From positions 186,001 to 250,000 of the forward strand of contig JOFO01000003.1 of NCBI GenBank assembly GCA_000721275.1: 64,000 bases of DNA, in the 5' to 3' direction. The stretch's first letter is position 1. Every line of letters starts with the position of its first letter. Source of the DNA: Microtetraspora glauca (GTDB taxonomy: Bacteria; Actinomycetota; Actinomycetes; Streptomycetales; Streptomycetaceae). Made by a program: the position numbers and the translations under genes. A model generated the notes under the pieces. The model worked only from the letters and a program-made list of their open reading frames with translations, searched no databases and had not been told where the DNA came from. This document shows positions 31,046-40,586 of this stretch, piece after piece.

Positions 31046-31962
31046 CCAGCATCGTGGTGCTCGGGAGCACCAACATGGACCTCGTCGCGTACGTGGGGAA
31101 GGCCCCGGCGCGCGGCGAGACCGTCATCGGCCGCGCGTTCCGCACGATCCCCGGCGGCAAGGGCGCCAACCAGGCGGTCGCCGCCGCCCGCGCGGGCGGC
31201 GAGGTCGCCCTGATCGGCGCGGTCGGCGCCGACGACTTCGGCTACCGGCTGCGGGACGTCCTGGAGCACTCCTCCGTCGACACCGACCTCCTCCGCACCG
31301 TCGACGGCCCCTCCGGCACCGCCCACATCGTCGTCGACGACGAGGGCGGCAACGCGATCGTCGTCGTCCCCGGCGCCAACGCCACCGTCACCTCCCTCAC
31401 CGCCGGCGACGAGGCCCTGATCGCCACCGCCGGCCTGCTCCTCCTCCAGCTCGAACTCCCCCTCCCCGTCGTCGTCGAAGGCGCCTCCCACGCCCGCGAG
31501 CACGGCGTGCGCACCGTCCTCACCCCGGCCCCCGCCCAGCCGCTGCCGCCCGACCTCTTCGACGCCACCGACCTGCTGGTGCCCAACGAGCACGAGGCCG
31601 TCGCGCTCACCGGCCGCACCGACCCGCGCGCCGCCGCCCTCGCCCTGCTCGAAGTGGTCCCCGAGGTGGTCGTCACCCTCGGCGCGGCCGGCTGCCTCTA
31701 CGCGGCGCGCGGCGCGGACCCGCTCACCGTGCCCGCCCCCCAAGTGCGGGCCGTCGACACCACCGCGGCCGGCGACACCTTCGTCGGCGCCCTCGCGGTC
31801 GCCCTCGCCGAAGGCCGCCCGATGCCGGAGGCCCTGACGTGGGCGGGCACGGCCGCCGCGCTCTCCGTCCGGCGCGAGGGCGCCTCGACCTCGATGCCGT
31901 ACCGCGCCGAGATCGAGACGGCCCTCGACACCCCCGAGTCCCTGGAGGCCGATCCCGTATGA
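31042..31962 (+). CDS. rbsK: Ribokinase (PfkB family)
   Basis: 306 residues, the usual ribokinase length. N-terminal substrate motif STNMDLV with Asp13; the PfkB signature PGGKGANQA at 37-45; catalytic Asp245 in DTTAAGDTF, the AAGD form also found in E. coli RbsK. It phosphorylates D-ribose to ribose 5-phosphate with ATP. No rbs transporter or LacI regulator accompanies it; instead it overlaps the fourth glycohydrolase gene and the CoA-transferase gene by 4 bases each. This suggests the ribose comes from intracellular hydrolysis rather than uptake. Another PfkB sugar or nucleoside substrate is possible. Confidence 0.88.
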   Translation: MTSIVVLGSTNMDLVAYVGKAPARGETVIGRAFRTIPGGKGANQAVAAARAGGEVALIGAVGADDFGYRLRDVLEHSSVDTDLLRTVDGPSGTAHIVVDDEGGNAIVVVPGANATVTSLTAGDEALIATAGLLLLQLELPLPVVVEGASHAREHGVRTVLTPAPAQPLPPDLFDATDLLVPNEHEAVALTGRTDPRAAALALLEVVPEVVVTLGAAGCLYAARGADPLTVPAPQVRAVDTTAAGDTFVGALAVALAEGRPMPEALTWAGTAAALSVRREGASTSMPYRAEIETALDTPESLEADPV

Positions 31963-33176
31963 CCACCCCCACCACGTCCCCGGCCGCGCAGGCCCCGCCG
32001 CTCCAGGGACTGCGCGTCCTCGATCTGGCGACGCTCTTCGCCGGCCCGCTGGCCGCCATGATGCTCGGCGACTTCGGCGCCGACGTCGTGAAGGTCGAGC
32101 ACCCCCGCAGGCCCGACCCGTCCCGGGGCCACGGCCCGGCCAAGGACGGCGTCGGCCTGTGGTGGAAGGTGCTGGGCCGCAACAAGCGGACCATCACCCT
32201 CGACCTGTCCACCCCGGGCGGCCGGGACGCCCTGCTCCGGCTCGCCGCCGACGCCGACGTGATCGTGGAGAACTTCCGCCCCGGCACCCTGGAGCGCTGG
32301 GGCCTCGGCTGGGAGGAGCTGTCCGCGGTCAACCCCCGGCTGGTGCTCGCCCGGGTCACCGGCTTCGGCCAGTTCGGCCCGTACGCCCGCCGCCCCGGCT
32401 TCGGCACCCTCGCCGAGGCGATGAGCGGCTTCGCCGCGATCACCGGCGAACCGGACGGACCGCCGACCCTCCCGCCCTTCGGCCTCGCCGACTCGGTCGC
32501 CGCCCTCGCCACCGCGTACGCGGTGATGACCGCGCTCACCGCGAGGACCACGACCGGCCAGGGCCAGGTCGTGGACATGGCCATCATCGAACCGATGCTC
32601 TCCGTCATCGGCCCCCACCCCCTCTGGTACGACCAGCTCGGCTACGTCCAGCCGCGCACCGGCAACCGCTCCCGCAACAACGCCCCCCGCAACACCTACC
32701 GGACCTCCGACGGCTCCTGGGTGGCCGTCTCCACCTCGGCCCAGTCCATCGCCGAACGCGTGATGCGCCTGGTGGACCGCGCCGACCTGATCGACGAGCC
32801 GTGGTTCGCCGACGGCACCGGCCGCGCCGCGCACGCCGACGTCCTCGACGAGGCGGTCGGCGCGTGGATCGCCCGCCACACCCGCGACGAGGCCATGGCC
32901 GCCTTCGAGAAGGCGGAGGCGGCGATCGCCCCCGTCTACGACGTCCGCGACGTGCTCGCCGACCCCCAGTTCCAGGCGCTCGGCACCGTCACCGAGGTCC
33001 CCGACCCGGAACTGGGCCCGATCCGCATGCAGAACGTGCTCTTCCGGCTCTCCGCGACCCCGGGCGGCATCCGCTGGGCCGGCCGCCCGCACGGCGCCGA
33101 CACCGACGAGGTCCTGACGGCCGCCGGCCTCACCCTCGACGAGATCGACGCGCTGCGCGCCCGGGGGGCCGTATGA
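31959..33176 (+). CDS. CaiB/BaiF family (class III) CoA-transferase
   Basis: 405 residues, the full class III fold. N-terminal LQGLRVLDLATLFAGPLAAMMLGDFGADVVKVE is split across about 15-47. GLGWEELSAVNPRLV and ARVTGFGQFGPYA are family signatures, and Asp178 in FGLADSV is the likely catalytic aspartate that carries the acyl anhydride/thioester. It moves CoA between carboxylic acids. Next to a CitE-like lyase, a plausible role is activation of a hydroxy-dicarboxylic acid (malate, citramalate or similar) for C-C cleavage. ATGA overlaps on both sides. Confidence 0.88.
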   Translation: MTTPTTSPAAQAPPLQGLRVLDLATLFAGPLAAMMLGDFGADVVKVEHPRRPDPSRGHGPAKDGVGLWWKVLGRNKRTITLDLSTPGGRDALLRLAADADVIVENFRPGTLERWGLGWEELSAVNPRLVLARVTGFGQFGPYARRPGFGTLAEAMSGFAAITGEPDGPPTLPPFGLADSVAALATAYAVMTALTARTTTGQGQVVDMAIIEPMLSVIGPHPLWYDQLGYVQPRTGNRSRNNAPRNTYRTSDGSWVAVSTSAQSIAERVMRLVDRADLIDEPWFADGTGRAAHADVLDEAVGAWIARHTRDEAMAAFEKAEAAIAPVYDVRDVLADPQFQALGTVTEVPDPELGPIRMQNVLFRLSATPGGIRWAGRPHGADTDEVLTAAGLTLDEIDALRARGAV

Positions 33177-34027
33177 GCGCCCCCGGCACCACCCGCGGCC
33201 TGCCCGCGGCGCAGCGCGGCGGTCCCCCCGTCCGGTCCCCGCTCACCTGGCTGTACGCCCCCGGCGACCGCCCCGACGTGGTCGGCAAGGCGCTCGCCTC
33301 CGGCGCCGACGTGGTCATCGTGGACCTGGAGGACGCGGTCGCCCCGGACCGCAGGGCGTACGCCCTCGACGCCACCGCCGATCTGCTCTCCGACACCCAC
33401 CCCGTGCCGGTGCACGTCCGCATCCACACCCCGCGCGACATCCCCGTCCTGGCCTCCCTCCCCGGCCTCGGCGGTCTCCGTCTCCCCAAGGTGACACACG
33501 CCACTGACATCCACCGGATCAGCGAGCTCGCCCCCGGCCTCCCGCTCTACCCGCTCCTGGAGAACGCGCTGGCCGTGGAGCACGCCTTCGCCATCGCCAC
33601 CGCCCATCCGGCGGTCCGCGGCCTCTCCCTCGGCGAGGCCGACCTCCGGGCCGACCTGGGGGTGCGGGACGACAGCGGGCTCGACTGGCCGCGCGGCCGG
33701 ATCGTGGTCGCCGCCCGCGCGGCCGGACTGCCGCCGCCGGTCCAGTCGGTGCACCCGGACGTCGCCGACCTGGAGGCGCTGGCCGCCGGCTGCGCCCGGG
33801 GCCGGGCACTGGGCTTCCTCGGCCGGGCCGCGATCCACCCGAGGCAGCTGCCGGTCATCGAGCGGGCCTATCTGCCGACCCCGCAGGAGGTGGACGCGGC
33901 CCGCGCGGTCGTCGAGGCGGCGGCGGCCGACCGGGGCGCGCTGGCGCTGGCGGACGGCCGGTTCGTGGACGCGGCGGTGGTGGCGGGCGCCCGGCGGGTC
34001 CTCGCCCTCGCGGACCGCGCCGGCTGA
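33173..34027 (+). CDS. CitE-like CoA-ester lyase (HpcH/HpaI aldolase/citrate lyase family)
   Basis: 284 residues. Motifs LYAPGDRPDVVGKAL at 28-41, DLEDAV at 51-56, the substrate arginine in HVRIH (Arg83), and metal ligands Glu130 (LEN) and Asp157 (GEADLRADLG). Family enzymes cleave beta-hydroxyacyl-CoA (malyl-, citramalyl-CoA) to acetyl-CoA and a 2-oxo acid, or act as thioesterases. Last gene of the seven-gene unit, overlapping the CoA-transferase stop by 4 bases and followed by a strong terminator hairpin. The exact acyl-CoA cannot be read from sequence. Confidence 0.86.
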   Translation: MSAPGTTRGLPAAQRGGPPVRSPLTWLYAPGDRPDVVGKALASGADVVIVDLEDAVAPDRRAYALDATADLLSDTHPVPVHVRIHTPRDIPVLASLPGLGGLRLPKVTHATDIHRISELAPGLPLYPLLENALAVEHAFAIATAHPAVRGLSLGEADLRADLGVRDDSGLDWPRGRIVVAARAAGLPPPVQSVHPDVADLEALAAGCARGRALGFLGRAAIHPRQLPVIERAYLPTPQEVDAARAVVEAAAADRGALALADGRFVDAAVVAGARRVLALADRAG

Positions 34028-34046
34028 CCCGTACCGGGACACGCGC

Positions 34047-34082
34047 GAGGGCCGCCGGAACCTCTCGGTCCCGGCGGCCCTC
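34047..34082. terminator. Bidirectional terminator between glycohydrolase operon and lgt
   Basis: Perfect 12-base inverted repeat GAGGGCCGCCGG (34047-34058) / CCGGCGGCCCTC (34071-34082), 12-base loop, between the convergent CoA-ester lyase and lgt genes. Confidence 0.8.
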
Positions 34083-34101
34083 GTCGCGTACGGCAGGGGC
34101 G

Positions 34102-35076
34102 TCAGCCCTTAGCGGCCGAACCGGCGCCGTTCCCCGCGCCGTTCTCCGCCGCGGCGGAGTCACCGGAGCCCTCGGCGTCCCCGGCGCCGTCGGCCTTCTC
34201 CGCCTCCCCGGCCTTCTCCAGGTCCACAGCGGCCACGGAGTCCTCGGCGTCCACCTGCTTGCGGGAGCGGGGCTCCACGATCTCCTCGCGGCCCGGGCGC
34301 GTCCGCGCCGACAGGACCATGTAGAGGACGGCGAGCAGGAAGACGACGATCGCGGTCCACACGTTGAGCCGCAGGCCCAGGATGTGGTGGGCCTCGTCGA
34401 CCCGCATGTACTCGATCCAGCCGCGGCCGGCGCAGTACGCGGCCACGTACAGGGCGAAGGCGCGGCCGTGGCCGAGCCGGAAGCGGCGGTCCGCCCAGAT
34501 GACGAGGACGGCGACGCCGACGCACCACAGCGACTCGTACAGGAAGGTCGGGTGGTAGAGGCCGGCCTCGCGGTTGGCGCTCTCGGTGATCTTCAGCGCC
34601 CACGGCAGGTCGGTCGGCCTGCCGTACAGCTCCTGGTTGAACCAGTTGCCCCAGCGGCCGATGGCCTGGGCGAGGGCGATGCCGGGGGCGATGGCGTCCG
34701 CGTACGCCGGGAGCGGGATGCCCCGGCGGCGGCAGCCGATCCAGGCGCCGACGGCGCCGAAGGCGATGGCGCCCCAGATGCCGAGGCCGCCCTCCCAGAT
34801 CTTGAAGGCGTCGACCCAGTTCTCACCCTCGCTGAAGTACAGCTGGTAGTCGGTGATCACGTGGTAGAGGCGTCCGCCGACGAGGCCGAAGGGCACCGCC
34901 CAGACGGCGATGTCGGCCACGGTGCCGGCGGTGCCGCCGCGGGCGATCCAGCGCTTGTTGCCGAGCCAGACGGCGACGAAGACACCGAGGATGATGCAGA
35001 AGGCGTAGCCGCGCAGCGGGATCGGTCCGAGGTGGAGGACACCGGTCGACGGGCTGGGAATGTAGGCAAGGTCCAT
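34102..35076 (-). CDS. lgt: Prolipoprotein diacylglyceryl transferase
   Basis: 324 residues, seven membrane segments. The Lgt signature GRWGNWFNQELYG is at 140-152, and GGRLYHVITDY with His72 is the conserved periplasmic segment; Arg140-141 region and the invariant Arg/Asn contact phosphatidylglycerol. It attaches diacylglycerol to the lipobox cysteine of prelipoproteins in the cytoplasmic membrane. The ~55-residue hydrophilic Ala/Glu/Asp-rich C-terminal tail (after residue ~265) is typical of actinobacterial Lgt and absent from E. coli Lgt. It follows the DsbA-like gene on the same strand after a hairpin. Confidence 0.95.
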   Translation of the reverse strand: MDLAYIPSPSTGVLHLGPIPLRGYAFCIILGVFVAVWLGNKRWIARGGTAGTVADIAVWAVPFGLVGGRLYHVITDYQLYFSEGENWVDAFKIWEGGLGIWGAIAFGAVGAWIGCRRRGIPLPAYADAIAPGIALAQAIGRWGNWFNQELYGRPTDLPWALKITESANREAGLYHPTFLYESLWCVGVAVLVIWADRRFRLGHGRAFALYVAAYCAGRGWIEYMRVDEAHHILGLRLNVWTAIVVFLLAVLYMVLSARTRPGREEIVEPRSRKQVDAEDSVAAVDLEKAGEAEKADGAGDAEGSGDSAAAENGAGNGAGSAAKG

Positions 35077-35095
35077 GGCAGGTCCGACGCTACCC

Positions 35096-35128
35096 TGCCG
35101 GGTGGGCGGGACGGCAGCCCACCCGGCA
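35096..35128 (-). terminator. Hairpin between DsbA-like gene and lgt
   Basis: Perfect 12-base inverted repeat TGCCGGGTGGGC / GCCCACCCGGCA with a 9-base loop, beginning ~25 bases after the DsbA-like stop and ending 20 bases before the lgt start. It could be a terminator, or a structured lgt leader. Confidence 0.6.
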
Positions 35129-35152
35129 ACGTCTGGGTAACTAAGCCCCGGA

Positions 35153-35974
35153 TCAGCCCGCCGACGGGGAGGCCGTGCCGGGCTTCTTGCCCTTGTTGGC
35201 CTCGGCGACCCACTTCTTCAGGTTCTCCGGCGAGATCTGCTCGCCGCCCTTGGTCGGGAAGATCGATTCTCCGTTGAGCAGCACGGACGGGGTGCCGCGG
35301 AAGCCGCCGGCCTGGAAGGCGTCGTTCGCCTTCTCGACCCAGCTGTCGTGCGTGCCGTCCTGGACGCAGGACCGGAAGGCGGGGGTGTCGAGGCCGGGGA
35401 CCTTGGCGGCCAGCTCGATCAGCTTGTCGTTCTTGCCGAAGGCGTCGTCGGTCTCCTGCGGCTGGTTCATGTACAGCGTGTCGTGGTACGCGGTGAACTT
35501 GCCGGCGTCCTGGGCGCAGGCCGCCGCGTTCGCCGCGCGGAGCGAGCCGCTGCCGCCCATGTTGCCGTCGATGAGGGTGGCGAGGTGGTACTCGGTCTTG
35601 AGCGCGCCACTGGCCTCCAGCTCGTGGATGGCGTCCCGCATGACGTTCTCGAACTGGGCGCACGCGGGGCAGCGGAAGTCCTCCCAGATCTGGAGGGTGG
35701 AGGGGGCGTCCGGCTTGCCGGTGGGGATGGCCGGCTTGTCGCCCTCGATCGCGCCGGTGGGGGCGACGACGGGCCCGGCCTTCGCCGAGTCGCCGTCCTT
35801 GCCGCTGTTGGCGGCGATCACGCCGACGACGGCGGCGAGGCCGAGGACGCCGACCACTCCCGCCGTCACGATCAGGACCCGGCGCTGCTTCTCCCGGGCC
35901 TTCTCGCGCTCGCGCTGCTGCTGGAGGCGCTCCCGCGCGCTCTTGTTCCTACCGTCACGGTTCTTCTCGCTCAC
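35153..35974 (-). CDS. Membrane-anchored DsbA-like thioredoxin-fold protein
   Basis: 273 residues. A basic coiled N-terminus (ARERLQQQREREKAREKQRR) precedes one transmembrane helix at about 33-55; the rest is extracytoplasmic. The active site is FRCPACAQFE with Cys102-Pro-Ala-Cys105, in a DsbA/DSBA_4 domain, and two further cysteines (CAQDAG and CVQDG contexts) could form a second disulfide. It probably oxidises or isomerises disulfides in secreted proteins. GTG at 35974 gives the conserved MSEKN start; another GTG two codons earlier is possible. It lies downstream of the trp operon terminator, so likely has its own promoter. Confidence 0.87.
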   Translation of the reverse strand: MSEKNRDGRNKSARERLQQQREREKAREKQRRVLIVTAGVVGVLGLAAVVGVIAANSGKDGDSAKAGPVVAPTGAIEGDKPAIPTGKPDAPSTLQIWEDFRCPACAQFENVMRDAIHELEASGALKTEYHLATLIDGNMGGSGSLRAANAAACAQDAGKFTAYHDTLYMNQPQETDDAFGKNDKLIELAAKVPGLDTPAFRSCVQDGTHDSWVEKANDAFQAGGFRGTPSVLLNGESIFPTKGGEQISPENLKKWVAEANKGKKPGTASPSAG

Positions 35975-35989
35975 GCCCACAGCAACGAA

Positions 35990-36017
35990 CCGGGGAGGCG
36001 CCTGCGCGCCTCCCCGG
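35990..36017 (-). terminator. Terminator of the trp operon
   Basis: Perfect 11-base inverted repeat CCGGGGAGGCG / CGCCTCCCCGG with a 6-base loop, 31 bases after the trpA stop. Confidence 0.75.
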
Positions 36018-36048
36018 TCCGATGTCCACCCGAATGGACGACAGCCGG

Positions 36049-36863
36049 TCAGCCGGTGCGGCGCACGCCGTCGGCGAGTTCGACCGCCAGTTCCTTTACG
36101 GCGGCGAGTCCGGCGGCCTCGTCGCCGTCGGCGTCGAGGATCCGCTGGACGAAGGCCGAGCCGACGATGACGCCGTCGGCGAAGGCGGCGACCTCGCGGG
36201 CCTGGACGGCGTTGGAGACGCCGAGGCCGACGCAGACCGGGATCTTCGAGGTCACCCGGGTGCGGCGGACCAGGTCGGCGGCCTGCTCGCCGACGGACTC
36301 GCGGGTGCCGGTGACGCCCATGAGGGAGGCGGCGTAGACGAAGCCGGAGCCGGCCGCGGTGATGGTGGCGAGCCGCTCGTCCCTGCTGCTGGGGGCGACG
36401 ACGAAGACGGTGGCGAGGCCGTGCCGCTCCGCGTGCTCCCGCCACAGCGCGGACTCCTGGACCGGCAGGTCGGGCAGGATGCACCCGGCGCCGCCGGCCG
36501 CGGCCAGCTCCTCGGTGAAGCGCTCGACGCCGTACCGGTCGATCGGGTTCCAGTAGGTCATCACGAGGACCGGCTTGCCGGTGGCCTCGTGGGCCTCCTT
36601 CACCGTCCGCATGACGTCGGCGATCCGCACGCCGCCGCGCAGGGCGATGTCGTCGGCGGTCTGGATGACGGGGCCGTCCAGGACCGGGTCGCTGTGCGGG
36701 AGGCCGACCTCGACGATGTCGGCGCCGCCGTCGAAGACGGCCTTGATCGCCTTGATGCCGCCGTCGACGGTCGGGAAGCCGGCCGGGAGGTACGCGATGA
36801 GCGCGGCCCGGTCCTCGGACCTGGCCCGCTCCAGGGTGTCGGCGAGCAGCTGGATGTTCCCGG

Positions 36864-36867
<4 letters not shown>
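36049..36867 (-). CDS. trpA: Tryptophan synthase alpha chain
   Basis: 272 residues, (beta/alpha)8 barrel. Catalytic Glu53 ([10 protein letters not shown]) and Asp64 (LDGPVIQ) correspond to Glu49/Asp60 of the Salmonella enzyme. The usual PFSDP is PHSDP here. It cleaves indole-3-glycerol phosphate to indole and glyceraldehyde 3-phosphate, and indole tunnels to TrpB. The GTG start overlaps the trpB stop by 4 bases. Last gene of the operon, with a hairpin after it. Confidence 0.96.
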
Positions 36868-38147
<1,280 letters not shown>

Positions 38148-38329
38148 GCTGATGGTGCTCCTCGCGGGGCGATGCGGTCGTGAAAGGACGTGACTCGCTT
38201 CGTACGCGCGCGCGTGACGGCTCCCGCCGTCCCTGCCGGGCCAAGGCTTTCCGCGCCTGGACCCGGACCGGGGGACGACGCCGTACGGGTGCGGGTTCAG
38301 GCACAGGTGCGGAGGCACCCGCAGAGGGT

Positions 38330-38417
38330 GCCGTTCCGTTGTGCCCACCTTCCCCCAAGGACTTCGTCCAGGGGAGACCCCCAGCCCCAGCGGAACGTGT
38401 GCCCACAACGAAACGGC
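38330..38417. repeat. Nested palindromic repeat element between trpM and trpB
   Basis: 88 bases bounded by inverted repeats GCCGTTCCGTTGTG (38330-38343) and CACAACGAAACGGC (38404-38417), 13 of 14 pairs matching. Inside is a second dyad CCCC-aa-GGAC..GTCC-a-GGGG (about 38352-38374), and CGGAAC (38391-38396) can pair with the left arm instead. It resembles the short interspersed palindromic repeats found in Streptomyces intergenic regions; I saw only this copy in the window. It may fold in the trp mRNA and affect stability or trpB expression. Confidence 0.6.
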
Positions 38418-38428
38418 GGGCGCGCGCG

Positions 38429-38659
38429 TCAGGAGAGGGCGCGCCATCGCAGGCCCGGGACCGTGCCCGGTTCCGCGCCGATGCAGTGGCGGACCCGCCG
38501 CCCGTGGACCCGCCGCGCCGGCGCCCGGCAGCCGCGGGGCCGGCAGCCCCGGGCGAGCCGCGCGTGGGCGGTCACGGCCACGGACACCGCGCGCAGGCCG
38601 ACGGGCCCCTGGGCCAGGGAGCCCGGGGCGGTCGGCACGGTGGCACGGCGGGGGGTCAT
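38429..38659 (-). CDS. trpM: Small tryptophan-biosynthesis modulator TrpM
   Basis: Up to 76 residues, highly basic and cysteine-containing. The core [17 protein letters not shown], then [10 protein letters not shown], and GLRWRAL at the C-terminus match the conserved small protein encoded between trpC and trpB in Streptomyces. In S. coelicolor this gene (trpM) modulates tryptophan production and development. The ATG at 38659 lies 10 bases after the trpC stop. GTG codons at residues 25, 27 and 29 could give a shorter protein nearer the ~60 residues I recall for S. coelicolor, so the start is uncertain. Molecular role unknown. Confidence 0.75.
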   Translation of the reverse strand: MTPRRATVPTAPGSLAQGPVGLRAVSVAVTAHARLARGCRPRGCRAPARRVHGRRVRHCIGAEPGTVPGLRWRALS

Positions 38660-38669
38660 GGCGCGGCCG

Positions 38670-39479
38670 TCAGCCCCGGCCGTGCCGCAGCGCGGGGTGC
38701 GCGCCGGCGGCGACGAGGTCGGCGACGGCGGTCTTCGGGTCGCGGCCGGTGACGAGGGACTCGCCGACCAGGACCGCGTCGGCGCCGGCGTTGGCGTACG
38801 CGATGAGGTCGTGCGGGCCGCGGACGCCGGACTCGGCGACCTTGACGATGCCGGCCGGGATCTCGGGGGCGACGCGCTCGAAGGTGGAGCGGTCGACCTG
38901 GAGGGTCTTGAGGTTGCGGGCGTTGACGCCGATGATCCGGGCGCCGGCGTCGACCGCGCGCTCGACCTCCTCCTCGTCGTGGACCTCGACGAGCGGGGTG
39001 AGCCCGATGGACTCGGCGCGCTCGATGAGGGAGACGAGGGCCTCCTGCTCCAGGGCGGCGACGATGAGGAGCGCGAGATCCGCTCCGTACGCCCGGGCCT
39101 CCCAGAGCTGGTAGGCGGTGACGATGAAGTCCTTGCGCAGGACCGGGATGTCGACCCGGGCGCGCACGGCCTCCAGGTCGGCGAGCGAGCCGCCGAAGCG
39201 GCGCTGCTCGGTGAGGACGGAGATGACGGCGGCGCCGCCCGCCTCGTAGTCGGCGGCGAGTCCCGCCGGGTCGGCGATCGCCGCGAGTGCTCCCTTGGAC
39301 GGGCTGGAGCGCTTGACCTCGCAGATCACCGTGACGCCTTCGCCGCGCAGCGCGGCGACCCCGTCCTTGGCCTGCGGGGCCTTGGCGGCCCGCTCCTTGA
39401 GCTCGTCGAGGGAGACCCGCGCCTGCCGCTCTGCGAGGTCGGCGCGCACGCCGTCGATGATCTCGTCGAGCACACTCAC
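38670..39479 (-). CDS. trpC: Indole-3-glycerol phosphate synthase
   Basis: 269 residues, monofunctional barrel. Catalytic lysines are in [11 protein letters not shown] and VLRKDFI; the phosphate site is ESGVRGPHD followed by AVLVGESLV. It converts CdRP to indole-3-glycerol phosphate with CO2 release. The GTG start gives the conserved [23 protein letters not shown] lies ~10 bases upstream. There is no fused TrpF domain, consistent with PriA supplying PRA isomerase. Head of trpCMBA, 141 bases downstream of the DUF2752 gene, and may also have its own promoter. Confidence 0.95.
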   Translation of the reverse strand: MSVLDEIIDGVRADLAERQARVSLDELKERAAKAPQAKDGVAALRGEGVTVICEVKRSSPSKGALAAIADPAGLAADYEAGGAAVISVLTEQRRFGGSLADLEAVRARVDIPVLRKDFIVTAYQLWEARAYGADLALLIVAALEQEALVSLIERAESIGLTPLVEVHDEEEVERAVDAGARIIGVNARNLKTLQVDRSTFERVAPEIPAGIVKVAESGVRGPHDLIAYANAGADAVLVGESLVTGRDPKTAVADLVAAGAHPALRHGRG

Positions 39480-39620
39480 GCGAGAGGACCCCTTCCGGGA
39501 CGGTGACGGTTCCACGGAACCTGATGAACACGGTTCAGCCATGTCCGATGGTATCCGCAGGAAGCGGTCCGCCTCGCATCGAGCGGCGCCGCGTCCCACT
39601 TCCTGGGACTTCCCGGGACG

Positions 39621-40106
39621 TCAGGGGGCGAGCGCGGAGCCGGACGGCAGGTTCCGCACCACGGTGAACACCGCGGTCAGCGCGCCGAGCGCCCACCACC
39701 AGGCGGGCCGGACCGTGATCCGGGTCGGCGTGCCGCGGACGGCGTGAACCAGCCACACGCCCATGAGCACGGCGCAGACGGCGTAGCCGGCGACGGCGAG
39801 CGCGTTGGCGCCGAGGGCGGCGGCGAGGTCGCCGTGCGCGACGGCGTGGGCGCTGCGCAGGCCGCCGCAGCCGGGGCAGTACAGGCCGGTGAAGCGGAGC
39901 AGCGGGCAGACGGGGTAGTGACCGGGTTCGTTGGGGTCGACGAGGCCGACGTACGTGAAGGCGGCGGCGGTGCCGGCGAAGGTGGCGAGCGGGGCGCGCA
40001 GCCGCCGTCCGAGCGGGCGGCGCCGGAACTCCTCGGCCTCGGCGGTCCGCCCCGGCGGGGCGGCGGGGGCGGTGGGGGCGATAGGCGGGGGCGGCTCGGC
40101 GGTCAC
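39621..40106 (-). CDS. DUF2752 small membrane protein
   Basis: 161 residues starting at GTG. A proline-rich cytoplasmic N-terminus (~40 residues) is followed by about three membrane segments. The DUF2752 signature CPLLRFTGLYCPGCGGLRSAHAVAHGD places four conserved cysteines between membrane segments one and two. Function of the family is unknown; the cysteines suggest metal or redox chemistry. Lies between trpE-side genes and trpC on the same strand, an arrangement recurring in actinobacteria as far as I recall. Confidence 0.82.
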   Translation of the reverse strand: MTAEPPPPIAPTAPAAPPGRTAEAEEFRRRPLGRRLRAPLATFAGTAAAFTYVGLVDPNEPGHYPVCPLLRFTGLYCPGCGGLRSAHAVAHGDLAAALGANALAVAGYAVCAVLMGVWLVHAVRGTPTRITVRPAWWWALGALTAVFTVVRNLPSGSALAP

Positions 40107-40213
40107 GGGCCGATTGTCGCCCGGGCGGCGCCGGGACGCACGACGGCGCAGTCCGGTGGTGCCGGACTGCGCCGTTCGTGGGGTGCGCGCGTGCCGTGGG
40201 CCCGGGCCGAGGG

Positions 40214-40468
40214 TCAGACGCGGGCCTTGGCCGCGGCGGTAGCGCTCTCGCGGGCCTCGATGACGGCCTGGGACTCCTTGGGCATGCCGAGGCCGGCGAT
40301 CTTCATCGCGCCGCCGACGACACCGCCGAGGAGGATGACGCCGACACCGGCCCAGAAGCCGGGCACGTTCGCCGCCACCATGAAGACTCCGGCGATGCAG
40401 AAGCCGATGAAGGAGATGATGACACCGGTCCAGGCGGCCGGGGTGTGTCCGTGGGCGCTGCCCGCCAT
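40214..40468 (-). CDS. HGxxPAAW-motif small membrane protein
   Basis: 84 residues. The N-terminal motif HGHTPAAW that names the family is at residues 6-13, followed by two membrane helices (about 14-33 and 38-57) and a hydrophilic Ala/Glu/Lys tail. AGGAG lies just before the ATG. No known function; conserved in actinobacteria beside trp genes. Lies 119 bases after the TIGR02234 gene and 107 bases before the DUF2752 gene. Confidence 0.82.
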   Translation of the reverse strand: MAGSAHGHTPAAWTGVIISFIGFCIAGVFMVAANVPGFWAGVGVILLGGVVGGAMKIAGLGMPKESQAVIEARESATAAAKARV

Positions 40469-40586
40469 GAGTTGCTCCTCGTAGATGTTGCTCGGTGGTG
40501 ACGTCGAAGACGACGGCCGTCAGGTGATGACGGCGTCATTCTTCCGCACATGACCCCGCGGAGGTGACTCGGGGGGTGCCGGACGA

